This document shows, one piece after another, positions 1-14,886 of a stretch of DNA of 64,000 bases. Source of the DNA: Setophaga petechia (taxonomy: Eukaryota > Chordata > Aves > Passeriformes > Parulidae); contig JANCRA010000039.1 in assembly GCA_024362935.1 (NCBI GenBank), positions 5,271,040-5,335,039 on the forward strand, given 5' to 3'. The notes below the pieces were generated by a model. That model made no database searches and had not been told where the DNA came from. It was given only the letters and a program-made list of their open reading frames with translations. Made by a program: the position numbers and the translations under genes. Numbering within the stretch: the first letter of the stretch is position 1; the number at the start of each line of letters is the position of its first letter.

Positions 1-3000
1 TCATGCCCAAGGAGGTGAGAAGGTTTCCCTCCCTCTGCCTCTCGGACTGCCAGTCCCAGCAGTGCTGCTGCTGTGCTGACAGGGAGTCCTTGGGCTCCAA
101 GGAAGAGTGTCCTGGGGTGGGAGTGCTGGTGCTGTGCAAGGGGACATCCCAGGTGGGCCCTGAGGGTGGCAAACTGCTCCCCAAGGCTTGAGCCCTTCTA
201 CAGTTAAAAAATAACTTCTAAACTTGCCTTGTTTCCCATTTGTCCTGTCTTAGGAAAGATAGCACACTTGGGCTTGCTGCTCTAAAGCCATTTATAGCCT
301 TGGGTGCCCCACAGCTTTGGACTTGAATAATTAAGCTGAAAATCTGTTTCCTCTGAAGGAAAGTTTCCAAACAGAACCAAAGCCTGCCACTGCTGGGCGG
401 TGAAGCTTCCAAAAGCAAAGGGGAATTTCTCCATGGGTTTGTGAGAATTGCACTGAGGTCAGAAACTCACCTGTTACTGCTCTGCCACTGTCAGAAAGGA
501 GCCACCTGGGGCAGCCACTGTGGTGGCAGGAGGCTGGTTCAGACCTTCCCTGCTGAGGGTGAGAGGGGCACTGGGTGTCAATGCTCGTCAGAGAACCCAG
601 TTGTTCCCTGGCCAGGGGAGGGACACAGCTGGAGAATCATTGCCTGTGTGCCCCAAGGTCCCAGGGGCCCTCACCCTGCTCCAGGCCTGGGATCAGCAGG
701 TCAGTGAGATCTGCTGCAGCCCAAGGAGGCTGCAAGGGAAGAGTTGCCAGAAGGGAATTCTTGGCAGAACAGAGTGTGAAGTGATGCTTCTGAAATCCAG
801 GCTTGTGGCAGCCAGAGAGCTTCATGTGCTGCAGCCTCCCTGTGGTTTGAAGGTCACTCACCTTGAGCTCTGTCCATGCTGATCCTCACCTGGGGCTGGG
901 GCTGTCCTGACCACTGCCCCATCTCCCAGATCTGCTGGCCCAGCTCTACCTGCAAGAAACCCCAGCAGCTTCCACCATAATTTGCTGCTCCCTGAAAATC
1001 ATGTGTTGGTTTTGCCTGTTGTTCCTGAAGGCTGATTTGAATGTTTTTAAGCATTTTGGCCTCTGGTTTTGTTTGCCACCCACTCCCCTGACCTGCTTTG
1101 CACTGTGACTTCTTCTGCTGGCTGCAGCCTGCAGTTCCCCAACATCAGTCTCCATTAGGTGACACCTCTTTACCAACATTTACATGCTCAGTGTACAATC
1201 AGTTAATTGCTGTGCAATTTCTCACCCAGGTGATTTATTACAAGCTCAACCAGTCACAGGCTATAATAATTAATCTGCAAATTGAGCTTGCCTTTAAATT
1301 AAGCCATACATTATAGCAGCATGATGGGTAAATGCCAGGTCTTTGGATTTAGAAGGCAGTGTCACTTCTCCCACCAAAACAAACTATGGTGGCTTTAATG
1401 TGGCTTTCCTGGGTCCCATCATCCCCAAGCACTGGGAAACCAAAGCAAAAATTAATCTTGGAGCACTGAGAGCAAAGGGTGAGCTCATTCAATTTATTGG
1501 GAGCCATCAGCACCAGAAACCAGCTTGCCATGTGAAGCAGAGCAGGTCATGCACCAGGCTGAAAACTAATCCTAATCCCAAACTTTGCCTCTAATCCCCT
1601 GATGTTGGACTTGACTTAAAATAGCTTGAGAATAAGGGAAGAAGATTTAAATTTTCCTTGTTTTGCAGTTTCCACAGGGCTGCATCTCTCTGATCCAGCT
1701 GGGAGAGTCAATAGGTCTCAAATGAGCAATGCTTGGTATAAATGCCTCAGTAAACACCAAATGCGTTTTTGGTTTTCTGAATCTTTTAAGACTTGGGGAG
1801 GAAACTACTGTCACTACTGTCGTGTGGGTGGGTCCATCATTTAAAGAGGACAAAAGCTGCTGGGAACTGAGTGGTGTCAGCAGCTGGAAGTTCAGTGTTT
1901 CTGTGAAAACAGCCCTTCCTATGCCATGTGTGGTTGATCTAAACTTTAAACCCTTCCTACCTTTCCTTTTGCTTGATTTTCCCTTAAGTGAATCCTTTCA
2001 GAGATGATTGTTAATCTGTCCACATTTGAGGAGGGGGTCCCAGGGATGGATGTCTGTGGTGCTGAGCACTGGCCACGCTGGTTCTCTCCCCCTGGCAGTC
2101 CCACTGTGTGAGTGTGCCCCCCTTCTCCCTGCAGCTGGGAGCCAGCTCCCACCCATTCATTCATTAATCCCTTTCATTCCCTGCTCGTTTGTTCACATCC
2201 TCTGCAGCGTGGGGAGAAAATTGCAATGCTGAAAACAAATAGGAATTCATCTTCTCTTTGGAAATAAAAGCTGGTCCATTTAAATACTTTGTTCTCTTTG
2301 AGGTTTGCCTGTGTGCAGATGAGGCTGAGGTCTCCTGTAATGGAGTGGAAGCCTCAGTGCTGGGCAGGGTCAAAGCAGGGAACCCATCCCTCCTCCTTTT
2401 TTATCACTCAGTCCCTGTGCCTCCCGTGCTGAAGGGGATGAGATGTATTTTCCAGGGCAGATAGGTCAGTTTTAATGAGACACCTCTGTGCTGCTCTGGC
2501 CTCCAGTGCACATGATTAAAGCAAAGAGATTTGCTGATTAGTTTGGGTTTTTCTGAAGGTTGGGAAGGTATTGTGTGGCTCCTGCCAGTGATGTTTGTTC
2601 CAGCCTGTGCTCAGGGGAGCTGCTGGGCTGTGGGTCCATGTGATTGCAAATTTGCCTGCCAGGACAATGAATCTTTTCCTGCCTCTGTGGGAGCCCTGTC
2701 AGCTCTGGAGGGGCCAGGATCCAAACCCAAGAAGCTGCTCCCCTCCTAGAGGCATGGGAGAGGCTCCTTGGATTCCTGGGAGGAAGACGTGGCAGTGGCA
2801 TCTCTCTGTCTGCTGCCTCATTCAGTCTGATCCCTTCTCTTACACTTGTCCTTATGGAAATCACAAGCTTTTCCTGTAACTTTGCTGGAAGAGCAGATTT
2901 AATTCCAAGCAAAAGAGACACTGAAGCTCAGCCTGCCCAGCTTCCCATCACAGCTGGGTGTGTCACAGTGTGTGTCCATGGCTCAACAGGGTTTTGCTGA

Positions 3001-4709
3001 GCCAGGTGAGCTGCTGTTACCTGAGCAAGGATGACTGTGAGCCCAAAGCTCCTGCTCTGTGGTGGGAACATGGCTCCCTGAGGGCAAGGGACTCTGACTC
3101 AGGCTCCTGGCGTGGTGGGACAAGGTTTGGGGAACTTGCTTTGTTGTGTGTGAGTGGAAGCTGATTTTTTTTCCCCCTCACAGAAAGTGGAATGATTCTG
3201 TTGCAGAAGTGGAATGGAATAAGTCCTTCCAGGTTGGATGTGAACGAGCTATTTAGCTCCTGCATTAAGTATCCTGAAAATGTAAGTTTCCCAATTTACA
3301 GGGATGTTGAGGTGCTCTGGAAGTGGTTTCTGTCTTCTGAAGTGCCTCAGTTTGAAGTGAGCAGATCCTTGAATGGCTTCTCCCTGTCTCATACAAGGAA
3401 TTTCTTTTCCATCTTGAATAGGCTATGTTTCCTGAAAGAAGAGCTTGTGAGAGTAATGAACTCTGGAAACTGCTTATCTGCCTTTTGAAATAAAAATGCT
3501 TTTGGCCTGGAAGCCAAATGATATCTTGCACTTAGGGAAAATAACTAAAACAGGCTCCATCTCACATGTCATCTGCTCACAAAACTGCTCTTGATCCACC
3601 TACAAAGCTGGAATTGTTTACTCTGTGACTGACAGGGTTTAGTTAGTATCAGTTTCTGGAGGGCAATGTAGTGAATTAAATCTTGCAAAGTGAGCTCAGG
3701 AGTCTTTGCTTTGGATGAGCCCATTTTACCCTCATCCTGTCCAAGTGCAATAGTGCTGTTACTTCCCTAGGATGTAGCTTGCCTAATAGGATAAGGGATC
3801 CTGTTACCCAGTGCTGGCAGTCTGTCCAGTGTGCTTGGAAAGCTGGATAATTTTCCTGCCAGCCTGGAAACAGTTTGTCTACCACAGTGCCAGAGAGGGA
3901 AGACCTCCAGAACCCTGAGCCACCTCACTGGCACTGATGTGCTGGAGAGTCACCACCACTCCATGGTGACAGAGCCACTGTGATCCCCACAGGGGTCATG
4001 AGCCACTGCCTGCCTGCACAACTGCTGGGAAGAGCACTGTTGGCTTTTTCCTTAGTCAGAATTTCTTGGCTTTGCTTTTTGCCCCTTTAGTTCCCTGTAG
4101 GGAGAAGTGAGGGTCTCCAGCTCACTCTGCTTGGGTGAAGTGAGCTGTTGTGAGCAGCCAGAGCTGGAGGCTGCAGCAATGGGGCTGGGCTGGCCCCAGC
4201 AGCAAAAGGCATCCCCCAAGTTGTGCATTGCTCTGCCAGCTGGAGGCTAAAGCTCCTCAAGCCTCACTGCTCTGCCTGATTCATCCCTTTGGATTCTGCA
4301 TCACTCATGACTGCTTGAGGCAGCAGCCCCTGCTCTGCAACCACGGCCAGTGCCTCAGGGGAAAAGTGCCATTTCTTGTTTAGAAAACACCAGCTGCACT
4401 AAAAATACCTCTGTCCCTGTGAGCCAGAGGGTGGATGGAGGAGCTGTGGGCTGCAGGGTCCAGCAGCTGCCAGAGTGACCCTGCATCAACACTGGTCCAT
4501 GAGCAAGGGTAGGTGGCTGGTGACTCACACATGAGCCATGAGGCTGTGGGGAAGTGTTTCCCCCCATTTGGAGCAGAGGTAGAGGGCTGAATTGAACTTT
4601 AAATTTTAAATCATCTCTCCTTCCACAGAGCTGTCAGCTAGTGCTGCTGAGGTGTATCCAGTATCCTTCTTGTGTGGATGCTCAGCCACAGGGCAAGTTA
4701 AAACAGAAC

Positions 4710-5040
4710 AATCCTATAGGAACAGGATGGGCATAAACTGATTCCTTGGATTTAAGATTTTCTGCTCTATTTTTCTGTTCGGCTTTGTATGAATGGTACT
4801 GGGATCTTTTCATAGGGTGGGGAAGACAAAATCCTATAGGAATGAGATGGGATCAACCAATTCCTTGGGGGGTTTCTGCTCAGCTTTATATTAATGTCAC
4901 TGGGATCTTTTCACAGGGTGGGGAAGATAAAATCACATAGGAGTGGGATGGGAATCAACTGATACCTTGGGGTTTTTCTGTTGTGTTTTTCTGTTTAGCT
5001 TTATATTAATGTCACTAGGATGTTTTTATAGGGAAGGGAC
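4710..5040. repeat. Degenerate tandem repeat, three units of about 100-120 bp
   Basis: Three consecutive units start at 4710, 4830 and 4931. Each opens with a variant of AATCCTATAGGAA, continues through GGGATGGG and CCTTGG, a T-rich part with AGCTTTATATTAATGTCACT in units 2 and 3, and closes with GGATCTTTTCATAGGGTGGG or a variant. Units 1 and 3 carry an extra T-rich stretch missing from unit 2, which explains the unequal period. No coding potential is conserved between units. Confidence 0.85.
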
Positions 5041-8000
5041 TGGCCTGGGTTGGGTTCAGCATGTGCTAATTAATATTTAGCTTTAACCACTACACAAATG
5101 CAGCTCTGTTGCCCAATCTTTAATGCAGGATGACCTGGTCCTGTTCAGTTGTCAAGGACTTTCCAGTTTTGCAGCTCTTTAAGGATCAAGAACATGAAAG
5201 GTTGAGCTTTAATTGTGCCTTTAAGTGCATTTAAGTCTCTTGAAAAAGCTGCAGGTTGAAGTAGAGATTTGGGAGGATGAAGTGCCTTGTTGCAGGGACA
5301 GCTGGTTTGGCAGGCTGGTGCTTGGGGTTTCTACAGAGAGATCAGAGCTTGTTGCTTTGGAAGGTTAAAATTGACTGAGGAGCTACAGCTGGGCAGGGTC
5401 TTAATTCCAGCTGGAAGGTGGAAATAGCTGCTGAGGCCATCTCTCTCCTCCACTGGTCTGCAGCAGCACTTCCAGGCTGCTTCTCCTCCCCCACTTTAAC
5501 TCACAAGAGAAATTAATTTCTGGAGCTGTTGCTTGCTGTTTCTTCTGAGAAGTGGAAAAATGCTAATGGGAAAATACAACATTTCCCCTCACCTGTCCTC
5601 TTAATTTTGACTTAAAATGCATTCAGGCTCCTGGGAGGAAGAGCCTCTGCTGTGGTAGTCTGTCTTGGTATTTAATTTAATGCAATTTCATGGCCTGTCT
5701 CAAAAGGTCTTATTAACAAGGTGGGTGTGAATTCAGTGTGAAGGCACTGGAGCAGCACTGCCTCCAGCAGCAGCGTGCCTGGCCGTGTGGTCCTAGTCCT
5801 GCTCGAGCTGTCTGGTTTGATTTTTAGCTGCTGCTGCCTTGTTCTTCAGAGGCAGCTTCCCTCTCGAGGTGGAGGAAATGATATGAGATCCACGGGAGAG
5901 ATTTGTCATGCCCAGCACTTGCCCCACCAATGCTGAACCTGTTATGGCGGAGCTGAATTGCCAGAGGGTTAAAATCCCATCACACCAGCACCAAGAGTCA
6001 AGGAAAAGAGCCCAAAATGACTGGTGGTTGTAGGGTGGTGAGTGGGTGGAAGAGACCCCACAGGCACCCTCCAGGGATTTGGAGAGCTGGGAACCTGCTG
6101 ATGTTTATCCTTGTAGCCCCTAAAGGCTGAGCTCCTGCACTGGGGAGAGCCATGGAGGAGGAAGGATGCTGCCTGTGTTATTGGGTTATAGCTGGTGTCA
6201 AGGCTGATGTGTCTGAATCCTTGGGGTCTGCAGCACTGCAAGCATTTACTGGGACAAGTCATGTATTGATACTGTAATCATGCCCAAAAGGCCAGAACAG
6301 GGGATCCAGGATGGGAATTGTGTCTGACACACCCATAAAATACAATGATTCTCTGGGCTGCCAGCCTTTACTGTTGAGGAAAAGAAGAGAGAAAAAACAA
6401 ACCCCAGGTGTCTGTGTTAAACAAGCAAATGTGCAGGGGCTGCTTCTTGGGCAGGGTGGGGGCACTTGGCACTGAGGTGAGCTTGCTCAGCCCTTCTTGT
6501 GGAGCTGGGCTGCCTCCCAGTCAGGGAGGCAGAGCCTGTGTGGATGCACAGAGGGTGTCACTGGCAGGGGATCCAGGCTGGGGAACACTTCATCTGTGGG
6601 CTGGAGGCGTGGGAAGCAGTGTGACCAAACCCCAGCACCTCACAGCTGTGTTTGCTGAATCCAACAGAAACGGCCGCTTGCTGCCCTGGCTTTGTGTGAA
6701 ACCCCAGCTCCTGGGAAGAGATAAAAATTGATAACAGCATCCAAAGGGAGCTCTATTCTCTCCTGTAATGACTCACTGGTGCAGCCATGGGCTTGTTGCT
6801 GCTCTGCCTAAAAGGATGGTTAATATGCTCTGTGCAGGCACTACTAGTTTGCATCCCTTACCCACTTTGTTATTGCTGTAACTGCACCCAGCTGCAAATT
6901 AATTGGGACTTCATTGTCCCAGAGCAAATTGCTTGCAGATGTATCATAAATTTGAAGACAGTGAACTAGACTGGGCTGGTGCTGGGTGTGCTTTACACCA
7001 CTCTGCATCAAACTGATTGACAGTGCTGGGAGCGAGGGAGGAGTGCTCCAGAGCAAAGTTATCCCAGCCCTGGGTGCTTACAGCCTTGCTCAGGGAGCCT
7101 GAGAGGAAGTAAAAATAGGAAGAGAGCGGTGCTGGCTAAGCTTTACATGAACAGCTCTTTGTGGAAGTATCTTGGTGTCGTTTGTCATCTCTTTCTGCTG
7201 CACTGGGGTCTGTGGTGCTGGGGTGCCATGGGCAGGGGTGAGCTCTGGGAGCTGGGATTGATCCCTGTTCCCTTTGGGAATGAGGGTCTCACTGTGCCTG
7301 GGCTGGAAGTGCTTTGTCCTGCACATGCAGGCTGGTTCTGGAACTGGTTTTATCTTCACCCAGCACAAGCATAGCATGTGTGAAGTATTCCCTCTTTTCA
7401 CAGCATCGACGACAGCATAACATCAACGATCTCAAATTAATGATATGTTGAAAGCTCAAGGCTAAGGCAGCAAGAATTAATATCCTTGAGACCTGTCTAG
7501 TTCTGCCTCTTCTGACACCTCCTAATTTTCCATGTAAATTGGCTTATGGATCTCTGGCTCTGAGGCTGCGTTGTGTGCTGGGGGAGTCTGGCATGTCTGC
7601 TAGGAAATTATCCAGAGTAATGGTAGGGTTGTAATTGTGCTGTAGCTATTCAGATCTGCCTCCCCTGTGTGGACACCCTCTCTGTGACTATCTGAATAAT
7701 CACTCATTTAGAGCAGTTTCACATGCAGTTCAGGTTTTTAAAATACTCCATGCCAGCATGGGATGGGCCTGTGTGTGCACAGTTGTGCCCACAATAAAAC
7801 ATCATGTTTAATCCTTCTCTTATATTGACCCAACCGTGCATGAACAGAGGGACAGTTCTTACATACACACCTAGAAGAATAAGCCCAGGCTTCAGCTTAT
7901 CCAAGCAAAGTAAATAAACCCAGAATTGTGGAGGAAGTAAATAAAGGTGTGAGCACAGCTGCAGGCAAATCCATTCAGAAGGTATTGATTTACTCCATTC

Positions 8001-11000
8001 TGGGTCTGTTACTGTACACCAGGACAGGCTGAAATCTGTTTCTGACTTCACAGGAAATCAAATGTGGGAGTTGATTTTTTAAAAACTAATGTTGCAATAG
8101 GCACAAAAAGCTGTACAAGTCATTTGTTCAGCAGAAATTCATTCAGTTTTTAAATTAAAAAAAAAGGTTTATTGACTGGTGTGTTTCAAATGCTGATAAT
8201 TTGAGGACTCTGTAGCACAATGGCAACCTGTCCCTTCACACAGATATAATAAATAAAAATAAAGTGTGTTTTTATAGAGAGAGTTCCTTTGTGCTATGGT
8301 TTGCAATTGGAAAATTCCCTCAATTTGCACACTGCTGTGCTGCTTACTTTTGAGGCCTGAGCTGAATATGGGAACCATAGAAACATCAATAATAAATCCC
8401 CAGAAGAAAAGGAAACTTTGCTGAAACAATATCCCTGCTTGACCCTGGAAGATGTTATAGAAACAAACCTGTGGGAAGCTGGAGTCACAGCCAGGTGTGT
8501 GCCAGCCCTCAGTGGATGCTCAGGGGATGCAGATGTCACTTTCAGTTCAGCCCAAAAAAGGCTGGCAACTGCTTTTAGGTAGATGTATATGGGGGCAGGG
8601 ACCTTTCCTAAATCCAGGACAGAGAATGAAGTGTTCATTCACTTCAAGCACCCAATTTCTGCAGTGTCTCAGCAGAAATGCTCTAAGCACCAGCTTCAGT
8701 CTGACCACTCAAAGTGTTTTTGTCTGTCAGGGAGGAAATGAAAATGTGCAGACCAGAAACTCTTACAGGCTCAGGAAGGATGTTCCATTCCTATGCTAGA
8801 TGGTTGTGTTGCCAGCATCCCCTTGCTGACATTTTGTGCTTTGTTGGGTTTACTTTGCTGTGTGTAGTGTTTTGGCAGCAGCATGGCCAGGGAATGCCTG
8901 GTGGGGGAGCCTGGACAGGTGCTGAAGCCCCTGTGCCAGCTGGACTGAAGAATATAAACAGCCAAAATCAACTGTCCTGACAGGGCCACTAACAATGCAA
9001 TCAGAGTGCAATAGATTTTGGTAAAACTTGCTTCTGGTTTTAAACAGCTCAATAATTCTCTTCTCAGAGTGTGCTTGGAGGGCTTGGAATTGACTCCGAG
9101 GGTTTTTTAATTTTGTTCCCTAAGAGGAAGTAGCAGGAGCTAACTTCTGGAGGTGGTATATTTAAAAATAAGAAACCCAACAAATTTTTTCTTTCATAAA
9201 GAACAAGAAGTTTGTTTCCCTTTGGCTACCCTTCAGTGCTGAAATTGTCTTGTCTCTGAATGTCCAGTCCCCATTGCTCCTTCTGGAGCTTAGAACAATC
9301 CTACCAGGGGTGCTGCTCATTGTCTTGACTATTTCCACTCCCCAGGTGGCACAAACAGTGCTGCCTCTTCTCTTTGCCAAGTCCTTAGATTTTCCCTGCA
9401 TCTGTTTTCCTTCCCACTGCCTGTATCATCACCCTTGGCTATGGATCTGTTTAAAGATATCTCACTCCCTGTTATTTGATGAAAACTGTCCAACTTTTTC
9501 CAGATGACCCAGCCAGGTGCCAGCTCTTGTCCCCTCACCTCTGTCAGTGCTACCCCAGATTCTTCCTGCACAGGATTTCCAAGTCAAACCCAGTTTGAGT
9601 AACACAGCCCTTTTCTAGTTCATCATCAAGGCAAGGAAGGAGCAGACTAAAGGAGCTGTGGAATTTCCTTAGAACTTGATATCCTCAGAAGTTATCCCAT
9701 TCCTCTTTAAAGAAGGAATTAAACACTCCTGGAAAACACAGATCTGGCAGATCTAGGTACCCCAGCTCCTCACTGGCTCCTGAAATCTCTTTTCTGTGAG
9801 CAATTCTGTACATCAGCTGTGTGTCACCCTGTCTTGGACTCATCTGAAGCAGCACTCGCTGCTGGGCCATCTCCCCCAGCCCATGGGATGTATCTGAGCT
9901 CTTTGCAGCTTTTAAATCAGCATATTTTAAAGAATCAGGACCATAAGGTGATTTGGGGAGATTAGAGGAATGGAGATTGTGCTGTTTAACACATCAAGGC
10001 TCAGCTGCTCTGCCTGGTCCCTGGTGCTGCAGCTCCTCAGCAGCTTTGGTCTGTCACTGAGGGCTTTGTCTTTCCTTGAGGCACCCACTGCTCTCTCCTG
10101 TTTTCCTTTCCTCTACTAAAGGACAGTCAAGATAAGCAGTTGCTTTTCTCAGCAGTACTATAGATTTTATCTGAGACAACAGCCCACACTTTCTAAGGAT
10201 AAAAAATGATCCTCATTATTCTCCTGTCTCCAGCCTTCATCTGAGGTTTGGGTCATAAATACTTGTAAAACATCTGAAGTTTTTAGACTCAGGAACTAGA
10301 GGACAGCAACATGTCAGCTTTCCTTCTTAGCAGCTCATTTTGGTGGTGAAATCAGAGCCCTGAGTCTTAGGCAGCCAGAAGAAGCTTTTGGCATGACTCA
10401 GGCCTTGTTTGGCTTGGCTTTTCTCTAATCCCATGCCATTAATTTCAGAGGAAGCAGCGGTGAGTGAGAGGATTTCCCTGTGGCCAAGGGGCCTGAGGCT
10501 GCCCGTGCCCCATTTCCTTGTGCCCCTGGGAGCTGGGCAGTGCTGTCACTGCCTCCTGGATGACTTGTGCAGGGTGCCATCCCCTTTTGGGACAGGTACC
10601 CAACCCCTTGGGAGGGTGGTTTGGTCCCAGAGCATGTTCAAGGCAGGTTCCCTGGTTAATTGCTGTTGAAGGTGTGAGGGTGAGTTTGGAGATAAAATAA
10701 AGGTGTCTCCAGCGTGTTTAGGTCTTTATGCTGTTCTTCTTCTGAGAGATAACTACCCAGCTCAGCCTCTCCTTCCATCCTGTAGCCTTCAGAGCTCCAG
10801 GAGAGCTGGTAGGGCCAGAGGGAAAGGCAGAACCTGACTGTATCCAGCACAGCCCTTTTCCCAGCTGCACACAAAGCTGGTCTGCTCCTCTCCCCACTGA
10901 AGCCAGGAGTAATTAGCTGTGCTGTGGCAATATAATGAACTATGGGGCTGGATTTGCTGGATAAAGCCTCCCTCAGCACATAGGAGACATCCTAATTAGC

Positions 11001-14000
11001 CTGATTGGGCCACTACATGGTTGATGGGGAGGTGCTGGAATGTTGTTTTTCTTTTTTTCCTTTTACCCTGAGCCTGAGAGTGTCAGAAAAAGAGGGGGGA
11101 GGTTTCATTAAAATCCTCCCAAGAAAGACACATGATTTATTTCTCATGGAACAATCGATGTTTCCCATGCTGCAGAAAGGCTGAATATTAATTACAGCAA
11201 ATGAGCCCTTTCTCATTGAGCTGCCAGTGTTTGTTCTTAGACCTGAGCCCCCCAGAAGTGACTGGGGGCTGTGGCTGGCACAGCCTGGGAGCAAATGTTC
11301 ATGTGCTTTCTTCAGTGGCAGCAGTTGGCTGAGGAAAAATATCTGGATCTGAATGAAAGCAAAGGACTTGTTCTCACTCTCAGAGGTGACATTTTATTCT
11401 TTTCTTTTTCTTCTCAAATAGTTTCTGTGTTGATAACATAAAAATGCACAAGTCCAGAGCACTTGAAGGTCTAAGCTGAAATCTTAACTGGAGTCTAGGT
11501 CGTTGTAATATGCTGACCTTTAAGGAAAACAAAAGTGGGAGGGAGTTAAGTCCCCAAAATGTTTTGTGCAAATTGAAATTTAGATCTTAATTCACGAGCT
11601 AATAGGAAGGAGGACAGGGAGCCCTGATGTGAATAGTCTGCTCCTTTCACAATCTCTTGCAATTTCATGATGGGAGGGACCTGGCTGCTGCAGAAGATGC
11701 ACCTCCAAGAGCAAAGCTCCTAAAGGAGTAAGTCAATAACTTTTAGAAACTCTCATCAGGGATAACTTCACCCACTGACTCTATCCCTCTGCTTAACCCT
11801 ATTGAGTCTTCTGTGCCAAAATGTGAATTAAAATGTTAGAATTTGTCTTTCTGTGTTCAAGCCCCATGGGAGGAGGGGGTAGAGGATTGGAGCCTGGAGT
11901 AGGATGTGGGTGTGAGATGCTCCTGATCCTGGATGAGGCTGTGGCTGCCTAAGGAGAGCTCTGCTCTCTGCCCTGAAGTGTCTGGTGGGGCAGGGAACGG
12001 CAGCCTGGTGTTTCTGAGCTGCTGTGCTTACCAGCAGCATGTGTAGGAAGGTAATTGTAAGAGCTCCTTCAGACTTAGCAAAGACAACTGAGGAGTAACT
12101 AAATACCAGAATAATTAAAATTATGTTACTGACTCTCAGGCTGCCTACTCTGTGAGTGGAAACCTGCAGGGGACACAAGAGCACAGGTTGGAGGGAAGGG
12201 CTGACTCATCTGTTAACTCAGTTTCAGGTGGAAGAAATAAGGTTTAAAGCTTAAACAGGGACACGCTCCAGTTTTGGTTTAACTAAAGCTTGGAAAAGTC
12301 ATTGTCCCAAATGCATTTCTGTGGATCCAGACCCTGCAGATCCTATTGCAATGCAGTGCTGGACAATGAGCAATTGGTGCCTGGGGTAGGATCTGCTCCC
12401 TGGTGTGTTAAAACCCCCCTCAGTGCTGTGGTGTCAATTCACCCCTGGTGTGATGGGCAGAGCCTGGCTCTCATTTCCAAAGGACTGACCCTGTGTGGAC
12501 CTGCAGGACGAGGCCTTGAACCCTCAGTGGTGCTTGTGCTGTTCAGCTGCTGTGTGTGGGGAGGGGAGGCTGATGCAGTGACTTGGCTTTGGAGGAGCAG
12601 AGGAGGGAGGGCTTCCTGCAAAGGCTGGACCCCAGAGAGCATGGACCTGACTCCAGCAGTGTTCAGGGATGGTGAGAGGTACTGAGGTGACACCCTGATG
12701 GCCTCTCTGGGATGTTTGTCCTCAGCACTCCTGAAGTGCCTCTGGAAGCACTGCTCTGTGCACTGCCATGCTGGAGCCACTTCTCAAGGGTGACTCTGCA
12801 GTTGCTGAAGCCCAGCTCTACCCTTTGGGAGGAGCCAGTGCTGCTGCTCTCCCTGAGCCAGACTGGGACAGCAGGAGTGATGCTTTCCATAGCCAAGGCA
12901 GTTCTACTGGTAGAAAGATGTGAGAGGAACAATTATTGTGTCCTATGTGATCACAGGAGCTGTTTCCCAAAGGAGATATGGAGAGGGACAAAGGCTCTCA
13001 GAGCTGGTATCCTCTCCCATGCCCTTCTGCAATTGTGGTCCACATCTCTTAGCAAAGTTTTTTTCCCAGTGGTGCAGTGAGTTCCCTGCTCAATGCAGAT
13101 TCTAGAGACTGGAGGAGCCCTTCTCTGGGAGATGGAGGCTGTAGATGAGACATCCTTCCCCCTTTACTTCTCCCCTGTGGTTGTATTTCCTTTTTGCTGC
13201 CCCTCCCCAGCCCCACAGCAGGGATGGAGCCAGTGGAAAGGCTGTGGGGGTTTGCCTGTGCTGCTTTGCTAGCAGGAGGTGAGCAGGGCACGGCATTGCT
13301 GTGTGGTCCCTGCATCTGGCAGCAGGATTTAGGAGAAGTGAGTTTAGTGCTGGGAACGTATCCGTACCTGCCACGTGGCTCCTCTCCCACCAGTGAGTCT
13401 GCTGAATGAAATGCATTCAATTAGCAGCCCAGGAGGGCTGAGGAAACAGGATTAGTCAGGCTCTGGCTGTGTCCCAGGGGCCAGTGAGTCACCCCACCTT
13501 TCCCTCCTCCCCTCCCTGCAGCCTCCAGCCGTGTTCTCCATCACGGCTGAAGTTGTCTCCTGGGCAGGTTAAGCTGCGCAGAGACTTCAGGTGGAGAGGG
13601 CTGTCCAGGGAAGGATGTCACCAGCTGGGCTCCAGGGAGCTCAGCTCCAGAGATGGCTTGGCAGAGCTGTGACTGGGGGAAGGCAGGAGTTTATTTTACT
13701 GCCTGAGGGACACAGGGAGGTAGAGAGTGGAATAGAGGTAACTGAGAGAGTTGAGCTGGGGACTGAATCCTGCCACGACCAGCCAAGGATGGCTTTGTCA
13801 CTAGGAGGGAAAGTAGGAGTAAAAGTAACTGGACCATCTGCCCTTTTGTGGGAGTTTATCAAGAGCAGAGCTGTGACATGCGGCTTCACTTGCACCTCTG
13901 AGGACAATGAGGGGAAGAGGAGGGGCTGGAGAGTGAACCCATCTGTCGCCCTGCTGTCTGACAAGGCAGCTCACAAACACATGGGATAAGTGCTGGCAAA

Positions 14001-14886
14001 ATGAGCAGAGGAAATTTGTCTCCTCAAGCATAGTAGGCTGTTGATCTGAAAAAACAGATTGAATAGTTTTTCTATCACCCTTTGGTTTTGAGGGTGTTTT
14101 TCCCCTGTTTTTTCAGCTGGATTTCCCTTTGATTTCTCTCAAGATAGAAAATGGGCTGTGTTTGGGAAGCAGGAGTGCAGGGAAATGAGCTGCCTTATCT
14201 CTGTGCCCTTCTCGCGGCGCCTCTTGGGCAGCCCTTGCAGCACTCCGGGCTTCCCATCCCTGCACGAGGAGTTGGGCCCTTCCCTACTTTGCAATTCCCT
14301 TTATTCAGGCTCTGTCCTTGGCAACCAAGGCACTGAGACAGGAGATCACATAATAAATACAAAGAGCAGAGGGACAAAGAGGTAAAGCTGAACACAAACC
14401 AGAATGTCAATGGACTCTCTGGCTGAATAAAGCCAGCTCTGAAAAAGTTGGAAAAGGGACAGGATGTTTGGAGGAGGTCACACCAAGGTGCACAGAGACC
14501 GTTTAGCTCCTGGAAGGCCTTGCCTTATTATCTAGGTAGAATGACACCTCTAAAGGCATTTATCAGTAGATTTGCTCCTAAGGACAGGCTTTTGTTCATC
14601 TTGCCCTGTGCTTTGGGGTGATTTTGGGAAGCTGACGAAAGTTATATGCTGGCTGTGTTCATTGCTAGTCTGCTTCTTGTCTGTGCCTTTCTTCCCAGCC
14701 TCTCCATACATACACAGGTGTCCACATCCTTGTCTTCTCAGGGAGGAATTGTGACACTTTTATGGATGTACATGGAAAGGGAAGGACCCAACAGCCAGTA
14801 TTTAAACATTTGGACTAGGAAATCCCTTCAGGACAGGCAGGAGAAACATGAGGGAATGGAAACCATGAGCCTTTGCAGAGTAGTGA

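Noticed and set aside
1..14. A possible exon end with donor AAGGAG|GTGAGA at the left edge
   Set aside because: Only 14 bases are visible before the donor-like word, which is too little to support an exon or a reading frame.
13049..13420. Frames of 100-130 codons in the left region, on both strands
   Set aside because: They overlap in several frames, have no recognisable motif and no codon-level pattern, and are the length expected by chance in sequence of this composition.
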